The notes beneath the pieces are model-generated. The model saw only the letters and a program-made list of their open reading frames with translations, searched no databases and was not told where the DNA came from. Position numbers and translations under genes: made by a program. Shown piece by piece: positions 52,501 through 60,722 of a stretch of DNA of 64,000 bases (position 1 is its first letter; each line of letters starts with the position of its first letter). The stretch spans positions 2,604,001 to 2,668,000 of the forward strand of contig NZ_JADOUF010000001.1 of assembly GCF_015751905.1 (NCBI RefSeq). Reading direction: 5' to 3'. The DNA comes from Longispora fulva. Its GTDB lineage: Bacteria; Actinomycetota; Actinomycetes; Mycobacteriales; Micromonosporaceae.

Positions 52501-55414
52501 AGTCGGTGTAGCTGTAGGACACGCAGGCGGTCGCCGTCAGTGGCGAGCAGACCTTGGTGAGTTGGTTGCCGGTGTAGGTGTACTGCCACACCGACCCGGC
52601 CTCGTTGGTGACGGTGGCGACGTGCCCGCCGGACCAGGTCAGGGACAGTTTGCGTCCGGAGGCGACGTCCTTGACTTCGGAGAGTCCGTCGATGCCGAAG
52701 ATGTAGATCTGCTGGCGACCCTGCATGTCCTTAGTTCCCGCCAGGCGCCCGGCGGTGTCGAATGTGCGCACAGTCGCGGTGGAGTCACGCAGTGACCAGG
52801 TGACCGCACCGACCTGCGGGGTGTTCTTCGTCAGGGTCAGGTTCGCGCCCTGCGGCGGGGCGTAGGAGCCGTCGAGGCTCTTGCCAAATCGCACCTCCCG
52901 ACCTGCGGCGGTGGTGAGGACGACATTGCCGTCGACCTCCTCGATCAGACGCTGGTCCAGCGGAGTCGACCAACCCGCGCCGAACGCACCGGCGGTGCGC
53001 AGGTCCTGAGAGTTGTAACTGCGAGTTATAGACAGGTCTGGCCCGACAACCGACACGGTGGCGTCAGTGACCGTGGTGCTGTAATTGCCGACCTGTGGAT
53101 TGACTCCCGCGAGGTCAGCTCCGTCTGGTGCCCCGGCGAGGTGGTTGGTGACTGCCGGCTGGGCGACGACGGGTGTGAACCACATCGGGTCGGATAGTGG
53201 ACCAGATGCCTGACCATCAGAGACCTGGGCCTGCCACCACGACTGCACACCCCATTTCAGGACCCCCGCCGGCACCGTCCAGGCTGCCGTGTCGATCCAG
53301 CCCGACTGCTGGCACCCGACCGGGGCCGCAGGCGTGCCGTTGCAGATCTTGTAGAAGTATTGGCGGCCCGTCGCCGGGTACTTGTCCAGGTCCTCGTAGT
53401 CCACCCACAACGCAGGCTGCAACGAGGTGGCGTACCCGCTCTGAGGCGGCGAGTAGCCGTCGATCCGAGGAGCACTGTTCTGCACCGTAAACGGCACCTC
53501 ACCGGGAGGCGAGGCGAACGCGGCGCCGGTTCCATCCGACATGCGCAACATCAGCTTGTAGCTGCCCACCGGCAGCGGCTGCACCGTGATCGGGATGTCC
53601 CCGGTCTCGTGCGGACCGACGTTGTTGGTCGGGTAGAAGTTCGGGCTCGTCAGGCGTACCGAGCCGTCGATATTGAGCACCTGATACGACAGGTGGTAGC
53701 TCTCCCCTGTAGGCGGTTTCGGGGTCCAGGTGTTGCGGCCCCAGTTCGTCGCCCGCACCACCAGACCACCAGCCTGCGTGGAGGTCAGAGCCGGATTGAA
53801 CTGCACGCTCGGCAACGCATACTCAGCTCCGTTGTCCTGGAATGTCACATCCAGGTAGGGTGCCCAGCCGTTGAACGTCGTCTGCGTGGAGGCGAACCGC
53901 TTCCACCCGAACGAGTCACTCTCCGAGGCTTTGAGCACGAACCCGTTGTTGGGGGCCAGGCCGTGAACCCAACGGGTGAACTGCTGCGACGAGATCGGGA
54001 AGGTCTCCCACGCCGGGTTGCTGCCACAGGGCGTGTAGCCGTGCGCGAACGACTTCGTCGCCAGGGGGGTCGCGTCATAAGGGCTGCCCGGCCAGCGCAT
54101 CTGCGACCCGTACCAAAAGTCCGTCGAACGGTACACGCTGACATCGCGGGCGTCGCACGAGTACGACCAGGTGTTCACCAGGCTCAGCGACGCACTGAGG
54201 ATGTACTTGTTCTGCAGCGTGCCGTTGAACGCGGTACCAAACGACACGTACGCCCGGGACCTCTCCCCGCCCCCGTTCCACGTACCCACCGTCAAGTCCG
54301 CGGCCGTGGAGTTGTTACCGTTGTTCGTCGTCGAAACGAATGTGTCATCGGCGTCGGCGGCGAAGCGCTGCGACGGGTCGACGATCACCGGATACTGCCG
54401 GGCCGCATCCCGCAACCACGCCTGATCGATGTCGACCTTCAAGGCCTGCCCTGACCCGTTCGCGACGATCGTGTACGTCACCCCATAGGACTTCGCACCC
54501 TCCCCCGACCGCGGATCAATCTTCGAATCCGTCATGAATGGGGTGGGGATCTCACCGCGCACAACCCCGGCGCCGTCAATAAACCTCACCGCGCCGGTGT
54601 CCGGATCCACCATCGCGATCAGGCCACCCGTGACCGTCAACGGGAACAGCCACCCAGAGCCCGCCTCGGGCGAGTGCAGGACGAGCTCTTCCTTGAGCCC
54701 CCAGTTCGCCGACGTGATCACGACATCGGCACCGGGGCGCGCCCCAGCGAAGGTGATCTTCTGCCCAGAGGCGGCTCCGGTCACGTTGGCCCCGGCGCCG
54801 TCCAGCCGCAGGGACACCGTCGCTCCGCCCCCGAAGTCCATCGACTCCAACGCAGGGTCGTCCGCGCTGGCCGCGACCTCGACGTTCGGACCCACGGTCG
54901 GAACCCATCTCCCGGCGGCGTTCTTGCGCATCGCCAGATCGACCGCGACCATCGACCGCCCGTCCGGACTCGGCTGAAACGCCCGCGTCGAATACGTGCG
55001 CAGCGTCCGCGTACCGTCGGGATTGGCGAACACGGTCGACGTCTTCGTCCGGTTCTGCCGCAGCTCCTGCGACTGCCCCTCCACGAACCCTCGAGCCTTG
55101 TGGTCCTGCGTGACAGTCAGCGCAGGAGCAGCACTCGACGGCTGCGCGGCCGCGTCGGGATGAACGACCTCCGGACCCACTGCACCAGGCACAAGAGGCT
55201 TCGCCCCACTCGGAGCGGCAACCCGCTTGTTCGAACCGTGCGACTTGCCCGCAGCCGATCCATCCGGATGCCGGGGGGCGGTCTTCGACGCCCCAGGCGG
55301 CGGCACGGGGTCACCGGCAACAGCGGGCAGCGCGGGCAACACCACCAGCAGGGAAGCCACCAGCGACAGCCCCAAACCCCTGCGAGTCCACTTCGCACCA
55401 AATCCACGCATCAC
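46502..55414 (-). CDS. Secreted RHS/YD-repeat polymorphic toxin
   Basis: 2970 residues from GTG 55414 (AGGAGG 8 bases upstream); ATG 55411 is next. Signal peptide about 1-33 (RRGLGLSLVASLLVVLPALPAVAG). A DNRLRE-like beta domain lies near 350-520 (DDTFVSTTNNG, RAYVSFG), a LamG domain near 975-1190 (LALEMWFKTDPGQGG, WHHMVLSAGG), then long YD repeats (about 1230-2590). The RHS core ends at YTYANANPVNGTDPTG (near residue 2605). The last 350 residues are the variable tip. The tip contains ECFYRSMGAREYERFMQNQG, then EIFTTRNREYSRSYLDGERG and TVLIEFELTPGS, a pattern like ADP-ribosyltransferase-fold or TreTu-type toxins (tentative). GC drops in the tip. The encapsulated toxin is expected to act on competitors. 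Confidence 0.93.
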   Translation of the reverse strand: MMRGFGAKWTRRGLGLSLVASLLVVLPALPAVAGDPVPPPGASKTAPRHPDGSAAGKSHGSNKRVAAPSGAKPLVPGAVGPEVVHPDAAAQPSSAAPALTVTQDHKARGFVEGQSQELRQNRTKTSTVFANPDGTRTLRTYSTRAFQPSPDGRSMVAVDLAMRKNAAGRWVPTVGPNVEVAASADDPALESMDFGGGATVSLRLDGAGANVTGAASGQKITFAGARPGADVVITSANWGLKEELVLHSPEAGSGWLFPLTVTGGLIAMVDPDTGAVRFIDGAGVVRGEIPTPFMTDSKIDPRSGEGAKSYGVTYTIVANGSGQALKVDIDQAWLRDAARQYPVIVDPSQRFAADADDTFVSTTNNGNNSTAADLTVGTWNGGGERSRAYVSFGTAFNGTLQNKYILSASLSLVNTWSYSCDARDVSVYRSTDFWYGSQMRWPGSPYDATPLATKSFAHGYTPCGSNPAWETFPISSQQFTRWVHGLAPNNGFVLKASESDSFGWKRFASTQTTFNGWAPYLDVTFQDNGAEYALPSVQFNPALTSTQAGGLVVRATNWGRNTWTPKPPTGESYHLSYQVLNIDGSVRLTSPNFYPTNNVGPHETGDIPITVQPLPVGSYKLMLRMSDGTGAAFASPPGEVPFTVQNSAPRIDGYSPPQSGYATSLQPALWVDYEDLDKYPATGRQYFYKICNGTPAAPVGCQQSGWIDTAAWTVPAGVLKWGVQSWWQAQVSDGQASGPLSDPMWFTPVVAQPAVTNHLAGAPDGADLAGVNPQVGNYSTTVTDATVSVVGPDLSITRSYNSQDLRTAGAFGAGWSTPLDQRLIEEVDGNVVLTTAAGREVRFGKSLDGSYAPPQGANLTLTKNTPQVGAVTWSLRDSTATVRTFDTAGRLAGTKDMQGRQQIYIFGIDGLSEVKDVASGRKLSLTWSGGHVATVTNEAGSVWQYTYTGNQLTKVCSPLTATACVSYSYTDSSFYRSVIADDNPSIYYPMGEPSGTTAKNVAARSTGQGDGLYAGVTLARPGALPGSADTAVGFSAAANSSLVMPVNSINSSVSLALEMWFKTDPGQGGVLLSEQNTPLNVAPGDHVPMYVGTDGKLCAGFWTAAGGGPCGVNRVDNSQWHHMVLSAGGTHQELYLDGVQVATKTGALTHLLMSDVAVGNGSVAGWIAGKSMFPFTGDIDDVAFYKHELGSAQVAAHYGARGLGSRLTKVTEPGNFAAAQVGYDAITGRFTAMTDRNGATWGLTETAVGDKQRTATLTSNSRGQISYTYDTEHSGRITKREDGLGARTWEYNAAGFVSKTTDPIGQVTETQTDARGNVIATTTHRESDSSQTSYRSYYVNAADAFDPRNDTLQWQADARSTSATDTTFRVAYETNAAGQVTKTTYPLVGSGTVAPTQTVTYSTGTETAVGGGTVPAGLPLVSTGKIGQTTTNTYDAKGDAITSTDPVGLVTTFGYDPLGRVTSKSTPYGGVTTTYNALGQPATVTSTGVTNPITSVTHTAVTTYEFDQLGHVVKQSVADTTGGDATRVTTYGFDSAGRLTSSTDPDGSTTSQEWNNAGDVSKATNKAGLVTELRYNDNRQLIETAAVGAGVDPTNPAALRMVLESRAYLDNGLLASTTDARGGLTSYEYWADGLRAAMSLGEPDGAGGFTSVQARQFTYDAAGQTSETYDTNGAAVDFTYDAFGYKTSETIEPGSLKYKTIYTRDNDGNPLKTDRYDDTTKYAGTVASYDLADRVTAQTVTDRRTGSTSTLTDATTVYVLDTRGLPTSIIDPLGGLTTATYDALGQPVTTTGTARDIWTAGVKQTGVQPISTTGRNTFGEVTDAQDVFGHVTHTDVDAMGRPKAVTLPTYTPPFGPAITPVSRTTYTPTGQVLQQTDPLGRVTSFTYDKYGNLLTRTEPDPDGAGSSTSPVWTFGYNRVGDQTSTVDPTGAQSLATYEAAGRQLTGTRTERVGGQTFYYTTTKVYDQVGNILSITTPAGGTTSMAYNKTGKVTQVTDPTGRRTDFAYARGGLTSTTMNYGLDTTWSNKKSAATDLAGNLLSLTEQGNGTASTRTRTNNYNKAGSLFKEIDFTGNVTDFSHNVAGQLVTVTQKADASTPITVQLGYDVAGQRTRMVDGNGNATHYTYTPWGQPASTIEPSTPGDTDSDDRTWTTTYDAAGQPIAELLPGAVTRTRTFDGLGRLAKETGAGTVATTTDRIFGYDPLGRTTSISGPAGATQFTYNDRGLLTATTGVNTAMFGYDGDNNLTTRTDAAGTTTLGRDLAGRVTTASEPLTGSQLTYAYRSDGQLASIGFGGATKASQTYSYDAYSRLTTHTTLKPGGTVEAAKATYTYDDADRTLTKTTTGVVGGGTNTYTYDGLGRLKTWTTPSSVQTTYGWDAASNRTTVGARAYTYDARNRVKSATGGTDPDETWTYKARGALSTATRGTEVRTSNYDAFEQLRSTTGNAGATVNYTYDALGRTAQRNGISFGYPDLSNNAVTSPEGLISRDAAGQPIAQKAGSTASALLSDATHDDVIANLDPATGSVTGSTSFDPFGKPTAGTGAANLLGYQSGWTDTATGYVNAAARWDNPATGSFTSRDTWTLDPIPTAQSNRYTYANANPVNGTDPTGHFWDPGKNGGAGMTLQGAGPPIGGRTGAEPGGGGGGGAAGGGMVAAVGLGLANMWDYFFGSDPDARWRNPQNDPGRPPAPPRVGTNGPTYCEVHFASSKCGGDGPDRTNCAVMGCPPPPLCGRSCDENAIPGPLKWILNLLRAPLVDSNDRPGSVAVLKDGETLLGGFGSIVNAVPSEDPGSQPNADGDPRKPPVVSPGQTESQCQSDSNGEYWHNGRECFYRSMGAREYERFMQNQGLSLKGGGKNREIFTTRNREYSRSYLDGERGRFGDYTVLIEFELTPGSTSSMYEPSIGRRGDIPSYRPLGWHDEFLGLQPVGSGTNLVHVKADGGYIAYGLRGDAVAFFNGNILTGRVIGGAP

Positions 55415-55945
55415 CGCGACGCCCTCCTGGCAATCGAAACAGTGCTGCGGAACCTACGGCATCACATACGTCTGCACCCTTCCACCTACGGTCCAGAACC
55501 AGATCCACTAACAGAGTGTGATCGCAGGTACCGGGCAGCCCAGCGCATACAGCTACCCGGTGTAGCGGTTATGACTAAGATCACTGGATGCCGCCTCGAT
55601 CGCGGAGTACGGCAAGATAGGTCCTCCGCATTCAGACGAGGTGATACTCCTCTGGGTCGGGTCAAAATGCTGTGATCCATGCCTTTCACCACAGGGATTG
55701 CCTGATGCCGCCGACGAACCAAGACAAAGACCATAGGCTCGGATTGATCACCGTCGGCCCTCAGTGGCTGGGTGGGGTGACCGACGGGATGGTGCCCAAC
55801 TAGGGTCGCTCACAATGGAGTTGTTGAATTGCCTGGTCATCACCGTTCGCACCACAACCTCGGCGCTTCGACATCGACCCACCCTATGATCCCGAGGACC
55901 GCACGCCCGCAGACATCGTCACCACCATCACCGCGATGGTCACCA
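55415..55945. other. RHS promoter region and degraded coding fragment
   Basis: 530 bases upstream of the RHS gene. A plus-strand stretch near 55862-55960 reads RRFDIDPPYDPEDRTPADIV then TTITAMVTTGDS with coding character but no start or stop context; family not recognised. No other gene is supported. Confidence 0.4.
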
Positions 55946-56212
55946 CAGGTGACTCAGTTGGTGTGCCGGATCAGGGTTGAGGTCAGGACGCCGAGTCATA
56001 GCGGTAAGCCCGACCACAGTGGCCGAGATCGCCAGGAGTGTGGCCCCGCCAGGTATGGCCACGGGACGCTGAGCTGGTCCGGCGGCGGGTCGAACACCCC
56101 GGTGAGGACCGTGACGAGGGTCTGGGACACGCCCAGCCCCAGAAGGGCGCCCAGGACCAGGGCCGGAAGGGTGATCACCACCGCCGTGCCTGCGATGAAG
56201 CCGATCAGGTGC
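55946..56212 (-). pseudogene. FtsX-type ABC permease C-terminal remnant
   Basis: Minus strand reads RAHLIGFIAGTAVVITLPAL then VLGALLGLGVSQTLVTVL and TGVFDPPPDQLSVPWPYLAG, then shifts frame to LLAISATVVGLTAMTRRPDL and a stop. LTGVFDPPPDxLxVPWxYL is typical of the last FtsX loop. One frame break and both ends truncated; it abuts the VWA gene fragment at about 56215. Confidence 0.7.
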
Positions 56213-56219
56213 GCCCTCG

Positions 56220-56353
56220 TCGGACTCCTGTGGATCGGGCCCGTCAACTCCGCACCACTGCAAGGAACCGAGGTACTGCTCCTCGACGACGCCACCCAGG
56301 CCGGGTCGGCGATCGCCAACGCGGCGACCAAGGCACTATCCGACAGGACCTGA
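56220..56353 (+). pseudogene. Duplicated 3' end of a VWA gene
   Basis: Encodes GLLWIGPVNSAPLQGTEVLLL then DDATQAGSAIANAATKALSDRT-stop. This matches the last 45 codons of 43302-44990 with about 80% identity, and the bases after the stop also match through the hairpin. It is the stump of a second, related VWA gene fused to a permease stump. No intact N-terminal part is present nearby. Confidence 0.85.
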
Positions 56354-56358
56354 CCGGC

Positions 56359-56390
56359 CGCGACCCGGTCACGCTCGTGACCGGGTCGCG
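56359..56390 (+). terminator. Hairpin after the VWA stump
   Basis: CGCGACCCGGTCACG (56359-56373) with CGTGACCGGGTCGCG (56376-56390), a near-perfect 15-bp stem. It is homologous in position to 44997-45026. Confidence 0.75.
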
Positions 56391-56986
56391 CACCAGAGCT
56401 GACACCAACCGATCGGCCGCCGGCGGTGTGCCACCGACGGCTCCGGCAACGTGTGCGCCGCCTGGCCCTGCTCTGACAACCCCACCAGGGGACGTGTGCG
56501 GTGTCGCCCATTTGTCACCCGATTGTCAACGTCCACCGCCGGGCGATACAGCCCTTGAGATACCTCACGGGATAGCCCACACACGCATTTGATCATGTCT
56601 TGGGCTGCGGAAACGCCGTCAGGCGGCTCCTGTGGAGGGTGAGTGGGTTGGGTACCTCGCCGGCCGGCGAGCGGCTCGCAGCGCGAACGCCTCGCCCTAC
56701 ATACCGAAGCGGGGCCGGGAACTGCAGGAAGAGGTTGCTGGTGGGGTCGGCGCGTCGGGCGCACATGCTCGCCATCCTTCCGAGGTAGGCAACAGAAGCT
56801 GAAAGCCAGTGTTCTCAGAAAAACCCGAGCAGCACTCGTGTGAAAACACGGAAATTTCCCGGAACCTTCACGGAGCCCACGGCGGCGCCGGTTCCCTGCG
56901 AACAGGCCTGTTTTCTGTCGGATGGGGGCGATAGCGTACTTGTGTGGTGCCGGAGCGTGACCGGCCCTGGAAGGGAGGCTGTCGAG
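56391..56986. other. Spacer without a supported gene
   Basis: About 600 bases. Several overlapping open frames exist but none has consistent coding character. AT-richer stretch near 56800-56870 may hold the promoter of the 56987 gene. No repeats or RNA genes recognised. Confidence 0.4.
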
Positions 56987-58567
56987 GTGTCGGAAGTCAG
57001 GGTCCGTGACATCGTCGCGTTGCCGTTTTCCACGACCCGCCAGGAGTTCCTCGACCTGACCACCGGCGACTTCGACGTGTTCTGCCGGTGCGTGGTGGCC
57101 GAGGCCACCCGGCGGGTACCGCCGGCGCTGGGTTTGTTTCTGCGCGAGCCCCAGTGGCACGACGACTGGGTCGACGCCCTGCTCGGCGCCGAGGGGGACC
57201 TGCAGCTCGCGGTGATGCGATACCGCTTCACCGACGGCCCCGACGCGCGGCGGACCCGCAACAACATCGAGTCCCTGGCCCGGGTCCGTACTCGCCTGCA
57301 CCAGGTTCGCCTGGCGGTAAACAGCGCCGGGCCGCCGCCGAGACCACCTCGCCGGCCGGCGACGGAGAGGACGACGTGGTCCGGCGCGCCACCAAGCGGC
57401 TGGCCTGGCTTCACGCGGAGGAGTACCACACCCTGTTGGGCGAGGAACTCCACCGACGCGGCACCGACAATCGTGTCCGCGAGCTCCCGCCTCCCGCCGA
57501 CGAGCTCGGAGGCTGGGCCCTCGAAGTCGGCTACCCGGACCTGGAACCCGTCACCGAACGGGTGCGACGCCTGCTCGACGCGGACGGCGACATGTTCGAC
57601 CGCATCGTCGGCGACGACGTCACCCGCCGCTCACCGGAGCCCGACCTCGGCCACCCCCTGGTCCTGGCACGCTGGGAGACGGTGCTGGACCGCCTGGCCC
57701 GCGACCGGATGGACCTGCTTCGCATCCCATGGCGACCCGACGCCACCGTCTCCGACGTGGACCTGGTCACCGCCGGCCTCGACGAACACCAGGCGTACGA
57801 GCGCATCAACCTGTTCCGGTTCCTCGTGCACGTGCGCCAGCGGTGGATGGAGAAGAAGATCCTGACCCGCAGATTCCACACCGCCGTGGTCGCCTGGCGC
57901 ACGGAGGTCACCACCACGGCCCGCGCCGCAGCCCGCGCCCAGTTGCGCGACCGCCACGAAAGCGAGTACAGGGAACTACTCGCCGCGGCGGCAGTCGAGC
58001 CGCGACCCGACCGTCCCGAGCGGCAGGCCCCACCCCCGCAGGCCGTCGTACCGCCGTCGCGGCCCCAGCGGGTGGCGTCGCTGGTCGACCGGCTCCGCGA
58101 CGCCGGCTGGGTGGCCATCGTCGAGGACGTTCCCGGACCACCCATGCAGGTGTACGTCACTGCCTCCCGAGGTACCCCGCGCGCCAGGCTGCGGGCGGCG
58201 TTCCGGCGCGGCCGGAACGGCAGCGGCACCGGACACTCCTGGGACCTGCGCTTCGCTGGCATCCGCCTCGACGGCGCGCCGGACTGGACCCGCCTGCCCG
58301 GCATGGCCGAGCTCGTTGAACTCGCCGCCGTCGACCACGCGCACCTGGCCGAAATCGCGGCGAAGTTCGCCACCCCTGCGCAGTACGGATCCATCGCTGC
58401 CGGAAGAGGAGGCAGACGCCGCCAACACCACAGCTGATCCAAGCACCCCAACTGCAAGCGCCTCGGCCCGCATCGCCAGCGTCGAGCGTCACGACTACAT
58501 CTTCCACGCCAGCGACAACCCGGCCCGTGAGATCCGGATCGCGCTGCTTCCCTTCGTCCTGCGCTGA
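56987..58567 (+). pseudogene. Unknown gene, frame-disrupted (two compensating shifts)
   Basis: GTG 56987 (GGGAGG upstream) opens VSEVRVRDIVALPFSTTRQEFL... VRTRLHQVRLAV. At about 57315-57325 coding continues in the next frame (AETTSPAGDGEDDVVRRATKRLAWLHAEEYHTLL... to YGSIAAG). At about 58390 it returns to the first frame (LPEEEADAANTTADPSTPTA then ERHDYIFHASDNPAREIRIALL) and stops at 58567. Two opposite shifts restoring frame suggest a single gene with two indels, real or sequencing errors. Alternatively GTG 57376, with GGAGAGG upstream, starts a separate gene ending 58437. Function unknown; helical, charged. Confidence 0.6.
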
Positions 58568-58582
58568 ACAGGGAGGATCCCG

Positions 58583-59044
58583 GTGACCGACCCGCTCCGG
58601 GAACTGGCCGAGGACAACGCCCGCCAGCTCATCACCGCCCACTACACCCGCCGCCTGGCCCAAGCCGAGGCCGCGCTCGCCGCTGCGCAGGCCGAGGTGA
58701 AGCCGGACGAGGCCGTCGACCATGTCGGGCAGGTGGTGGAACTGGCTCGCGCCGCTCTGACCGCCTGGACCGTCCGCGAGGAGATCACCGCCAGCAGGCC
58801 GCCGAGACCGGCGGTGGGCCACTTCCCGCCCGATGACCCGCTGCAGGCCGAGATCGTTGCCATGACCGGGTACAGCACCGCCGAGTCGATCGCCATCGCC
58901 GATACCACCGGCCTCCCCGACGACCACCCCGACCGGATCGCCACCGGCACCCTCATCGCGGAGCGGCAGACGATCCGCGGGTACCTGCGCCGGCGGGGCC
59001 ACCTCGACTTCACTGAAGGCACCGGCGGAATACCGGGGCTCTGA
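58583..59044 (+). CDS. Unknown 153-aa protein following 56987-58567
   Basis: GTG 58583 with GGGAGGA upstream. MTDPLRELAEDNARQLITAHYTRRLAQAEAALAAAQAEV is an amphipathic helix/coiled-coil start; the end reads AIADTTGLPDDHPDRIATGT then LIAERQTIRGYLRRRGHLDF. No known domain. It is 15 bases behind the disrupted gene and probably co-transcribed with it. Confidence 0.75.
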   Translation: MTDPLRELAEDNARQLITAHYTRRLAQAEAALAAAQAEVKPDEAVDHVGQVVELARAALTAWTVREEITASRPPRPAVGHFPPDDPLQAEIVAMTGYSTAESIAIADTTGLPDDHPDRIATGTLIAERQTIRGYLRRRGHLDFTEGTGGIPGL

Positions 59045-59108
59045 CCTGCGAAAATTCCTGAGAGCGCCTGTGTGGCGGCCTGCCTGCCACCCACCCTGTT
59101 GTTGCTGG

Positions 59109-59560
59109 TCAGCGGGTGCGCTCGCGCACGGGCACGTCGAGGCGGAAGAGGGCGTCGACCTGGGCGATGGTCAGGGCGCGGGTGGTGTCGACGGTGATCT
59201 TGGGTCGTGCCCATCCCGCTGTCGTGGCCGAGGCGAGCCGGCCGGTGACGGGCCACCAGCCGATCGCCGACCGCAGGGCGGCGAGGTGCCGGGCCCGGGT
59301 CGCGGGGGCTAGGTGGCCGAATCCGTGGTCGAAGGATGAACGCAAGACGGCGTTGCCCGCCGGGGTGTCCAAGGCAACGATCGGCAGGTGCGCACCGAGC
59401 CGGCCGAAGAGTGTGTGAGCGTCTGGCGGTGCTTGACCGCGGTGCCCTCGGCCCAGGCGGTGTCGAGCCGGCCGGCTTCCATCTCGGCGTCCTGCCAGGC
59501 GAGGGCGTCGAGGATCAGAAGGTGGCGTTCGGCGTCGCTGAGCCTGAACTGTTCGTTCAT
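59109..59560 (-). pseudogene. Tyrosine recombinase remnant
   Basis: ATG 59560 opens MNEQFRLSDAERHLLILDALA then WQDAEMEAGRLDTAWAEGTAV. A frame break near 59405 leads to RLGAHLPIVALDTPAGNAVL, ATRARHLAALRSAIGWWPVTG, RALTIAQVDALFRLDVPVRERT and a stop. This is the N-terminal SAM-like core-binding domain and the start of the catalytic domain of a site-specific integrase. The catalytic R-H-R-Y region is gone. Confidence 0.72.
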
Positions 59561-59620
59561 CGCCGGGACGCGGTCTTCACCGGGCGGCGGGGCCTGGATC
59601 AACGACGAGAGGAACTTAAA

Positions 59621-60721
59621 CTAATAGCGGCCCGTAGCCGGCTGGCCAATCAGTTCATCGAGGAGTTCGGCGCCGGTGTCCGCGCCGTGTGCTGCGCGGA
59701 TCGCGGCGCCTAGCCGGGCGGCGGCCGTACGATGTGGTCCGTCTTGGTTGAGTTCTGCGAGGATGGGGCGTAGCTCATCTGGGGTAGCTTCCTTGCGCAG
59801 TAGGCGCCCTGCTCCGGCGGCTTCGACTGCCTCGCCGACCATCGGTTGATCGAGGAGTGGGTGCATCGGCATTACCGCGACCGGCAGGTCGTGGGCAAGA
59901 GCCTGCATCGTCGTCGCGTGTCCGCCGTGGCCGACTACCAGCGAGACATGAGGCATGAGTTCCCTATGGGGGACAAATCGGTGTACGACCGCATTCCTAG
60001 GGACCTGCAACTTGGCGCCGTCGATCACTGGGCCTGTCGTAACTACTATCCGGGTGTCCAGGGGTGCGAGGGCATCCAGGATGTTTTGCATTGCGAGGGT
60101 TTGCCCCGGGAAGTTGTAGGTACTCAGACTGACCAGCACCGCCGAGTCCGTCGTGGATCGAGGTGAGCCCGTCACCATCGGGCCGGTGTAGTGGAGATTC
60201 GCCGGTTGGCGGACTGCCGCACCAGGGTCGAGTTCGGCGAGCGACGCCACCAGAGTCATCGCAGCCGAGTTCCAACACCGCGCTGGCTCGAGAATCCGGA
60301 TCGGTTCAGCCAGTGCCATACCGTTGAGCCAGCCAGTGCGAAGGAAGCCGTCGAAGAGGTGCTCCAGGGTGACGTAGCGCAACCCTGCCTGGTTCGCGGC
60401 GTGCAGTGCTCCGATGAGCAGGCAGTCGATGATCACGAGGTCCGTCGGTCGGGATCTCGCCTCGGTGACCACGTCCTCGCCCATGCCCCGGTCGCCGAAG
60501 GTCGCAGCCACGACCTCGGGCGGGTTGGAGCTGGCGGATGAGAAGGGGAGCGCCTTCTGGTAGGCAGTGAACTCGAACCCTGCCGCGGTGATTGCGGCAC
60601 GCTGGACGTCGTGGCCAAGGAAGCGAACTCGGTGCCCCCGGTCGCCGAGCCGAGCAGCGAGGCCAAGCGCGGGCGGAACGTTGCCGCCGCCGTCCCAGGT
60701 GGCGAAGAGGATGTCGGCCAT
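59621..60721 (-). CDS. Glycosyltransferase of the UGT/MGT (GT1) type
   Basis: 366 residues. N-terminal Rossmann GGGNVPPALGLAARLGDRGHRVRFLGHD and C-terminal nucleotide-sugar site VVHRFVPHRELMPHVSLVVGHGGHATTMQALAHDLPVAVMPMHPLLDQPMVGEAVE with the GGHAT motif. Such enzymes move a sugar from a nucleotide donor to a small molecule and can inactivate macrolides. It lies one base after a TetR gene (60723) on the same strand, so they form an operon; self-resistance or detoxification is inferred. Confidence 0.92.
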   Translation of the reverse strand: MADILFATWDGGGNVPPALGLAARLGDRGHRVRFLGHDVQRAAITAAGFEFTAYQKALPFSSASSNPPEVVAATFGDRGMGEDVVTEARSRPTDLVIIDCLLIGALHAANQAGLRYVTLEHLFDGFLRTGWLNGMALAEPIRILEPARCWNSAAMTLVASLAELDPGAAVRQPANLHYTGPMVTGSPRSTTDSAVLVSLSTYNFPGQTLAMQNILDALAPLDTRIVVTTGPVIDGAKLQVPRNAVVHRFVPHRELMPHVSLVVGHGGHATTMQALAHDLPVAVMPMHPLLDQPMVGEAVEAAGAGRLLRKEATPDELRPILAELNQDGPHRTAAARLGAAIRAAHGADTGAELLDELIGQPATGRY

Positions 60722-60722
60722 G

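Noticed and set aside
46502-55414. YD repeats as a possible DNA tandem-repeat array
   Set aside because: The repeats are protein-level and diverged; they are explained by the RHS fold and not a separate DNA element.
56369-57301. 310-aa minus-strand frame
   Set aside because: Antisense to the 56987 gene, without a ribosome site or domain.
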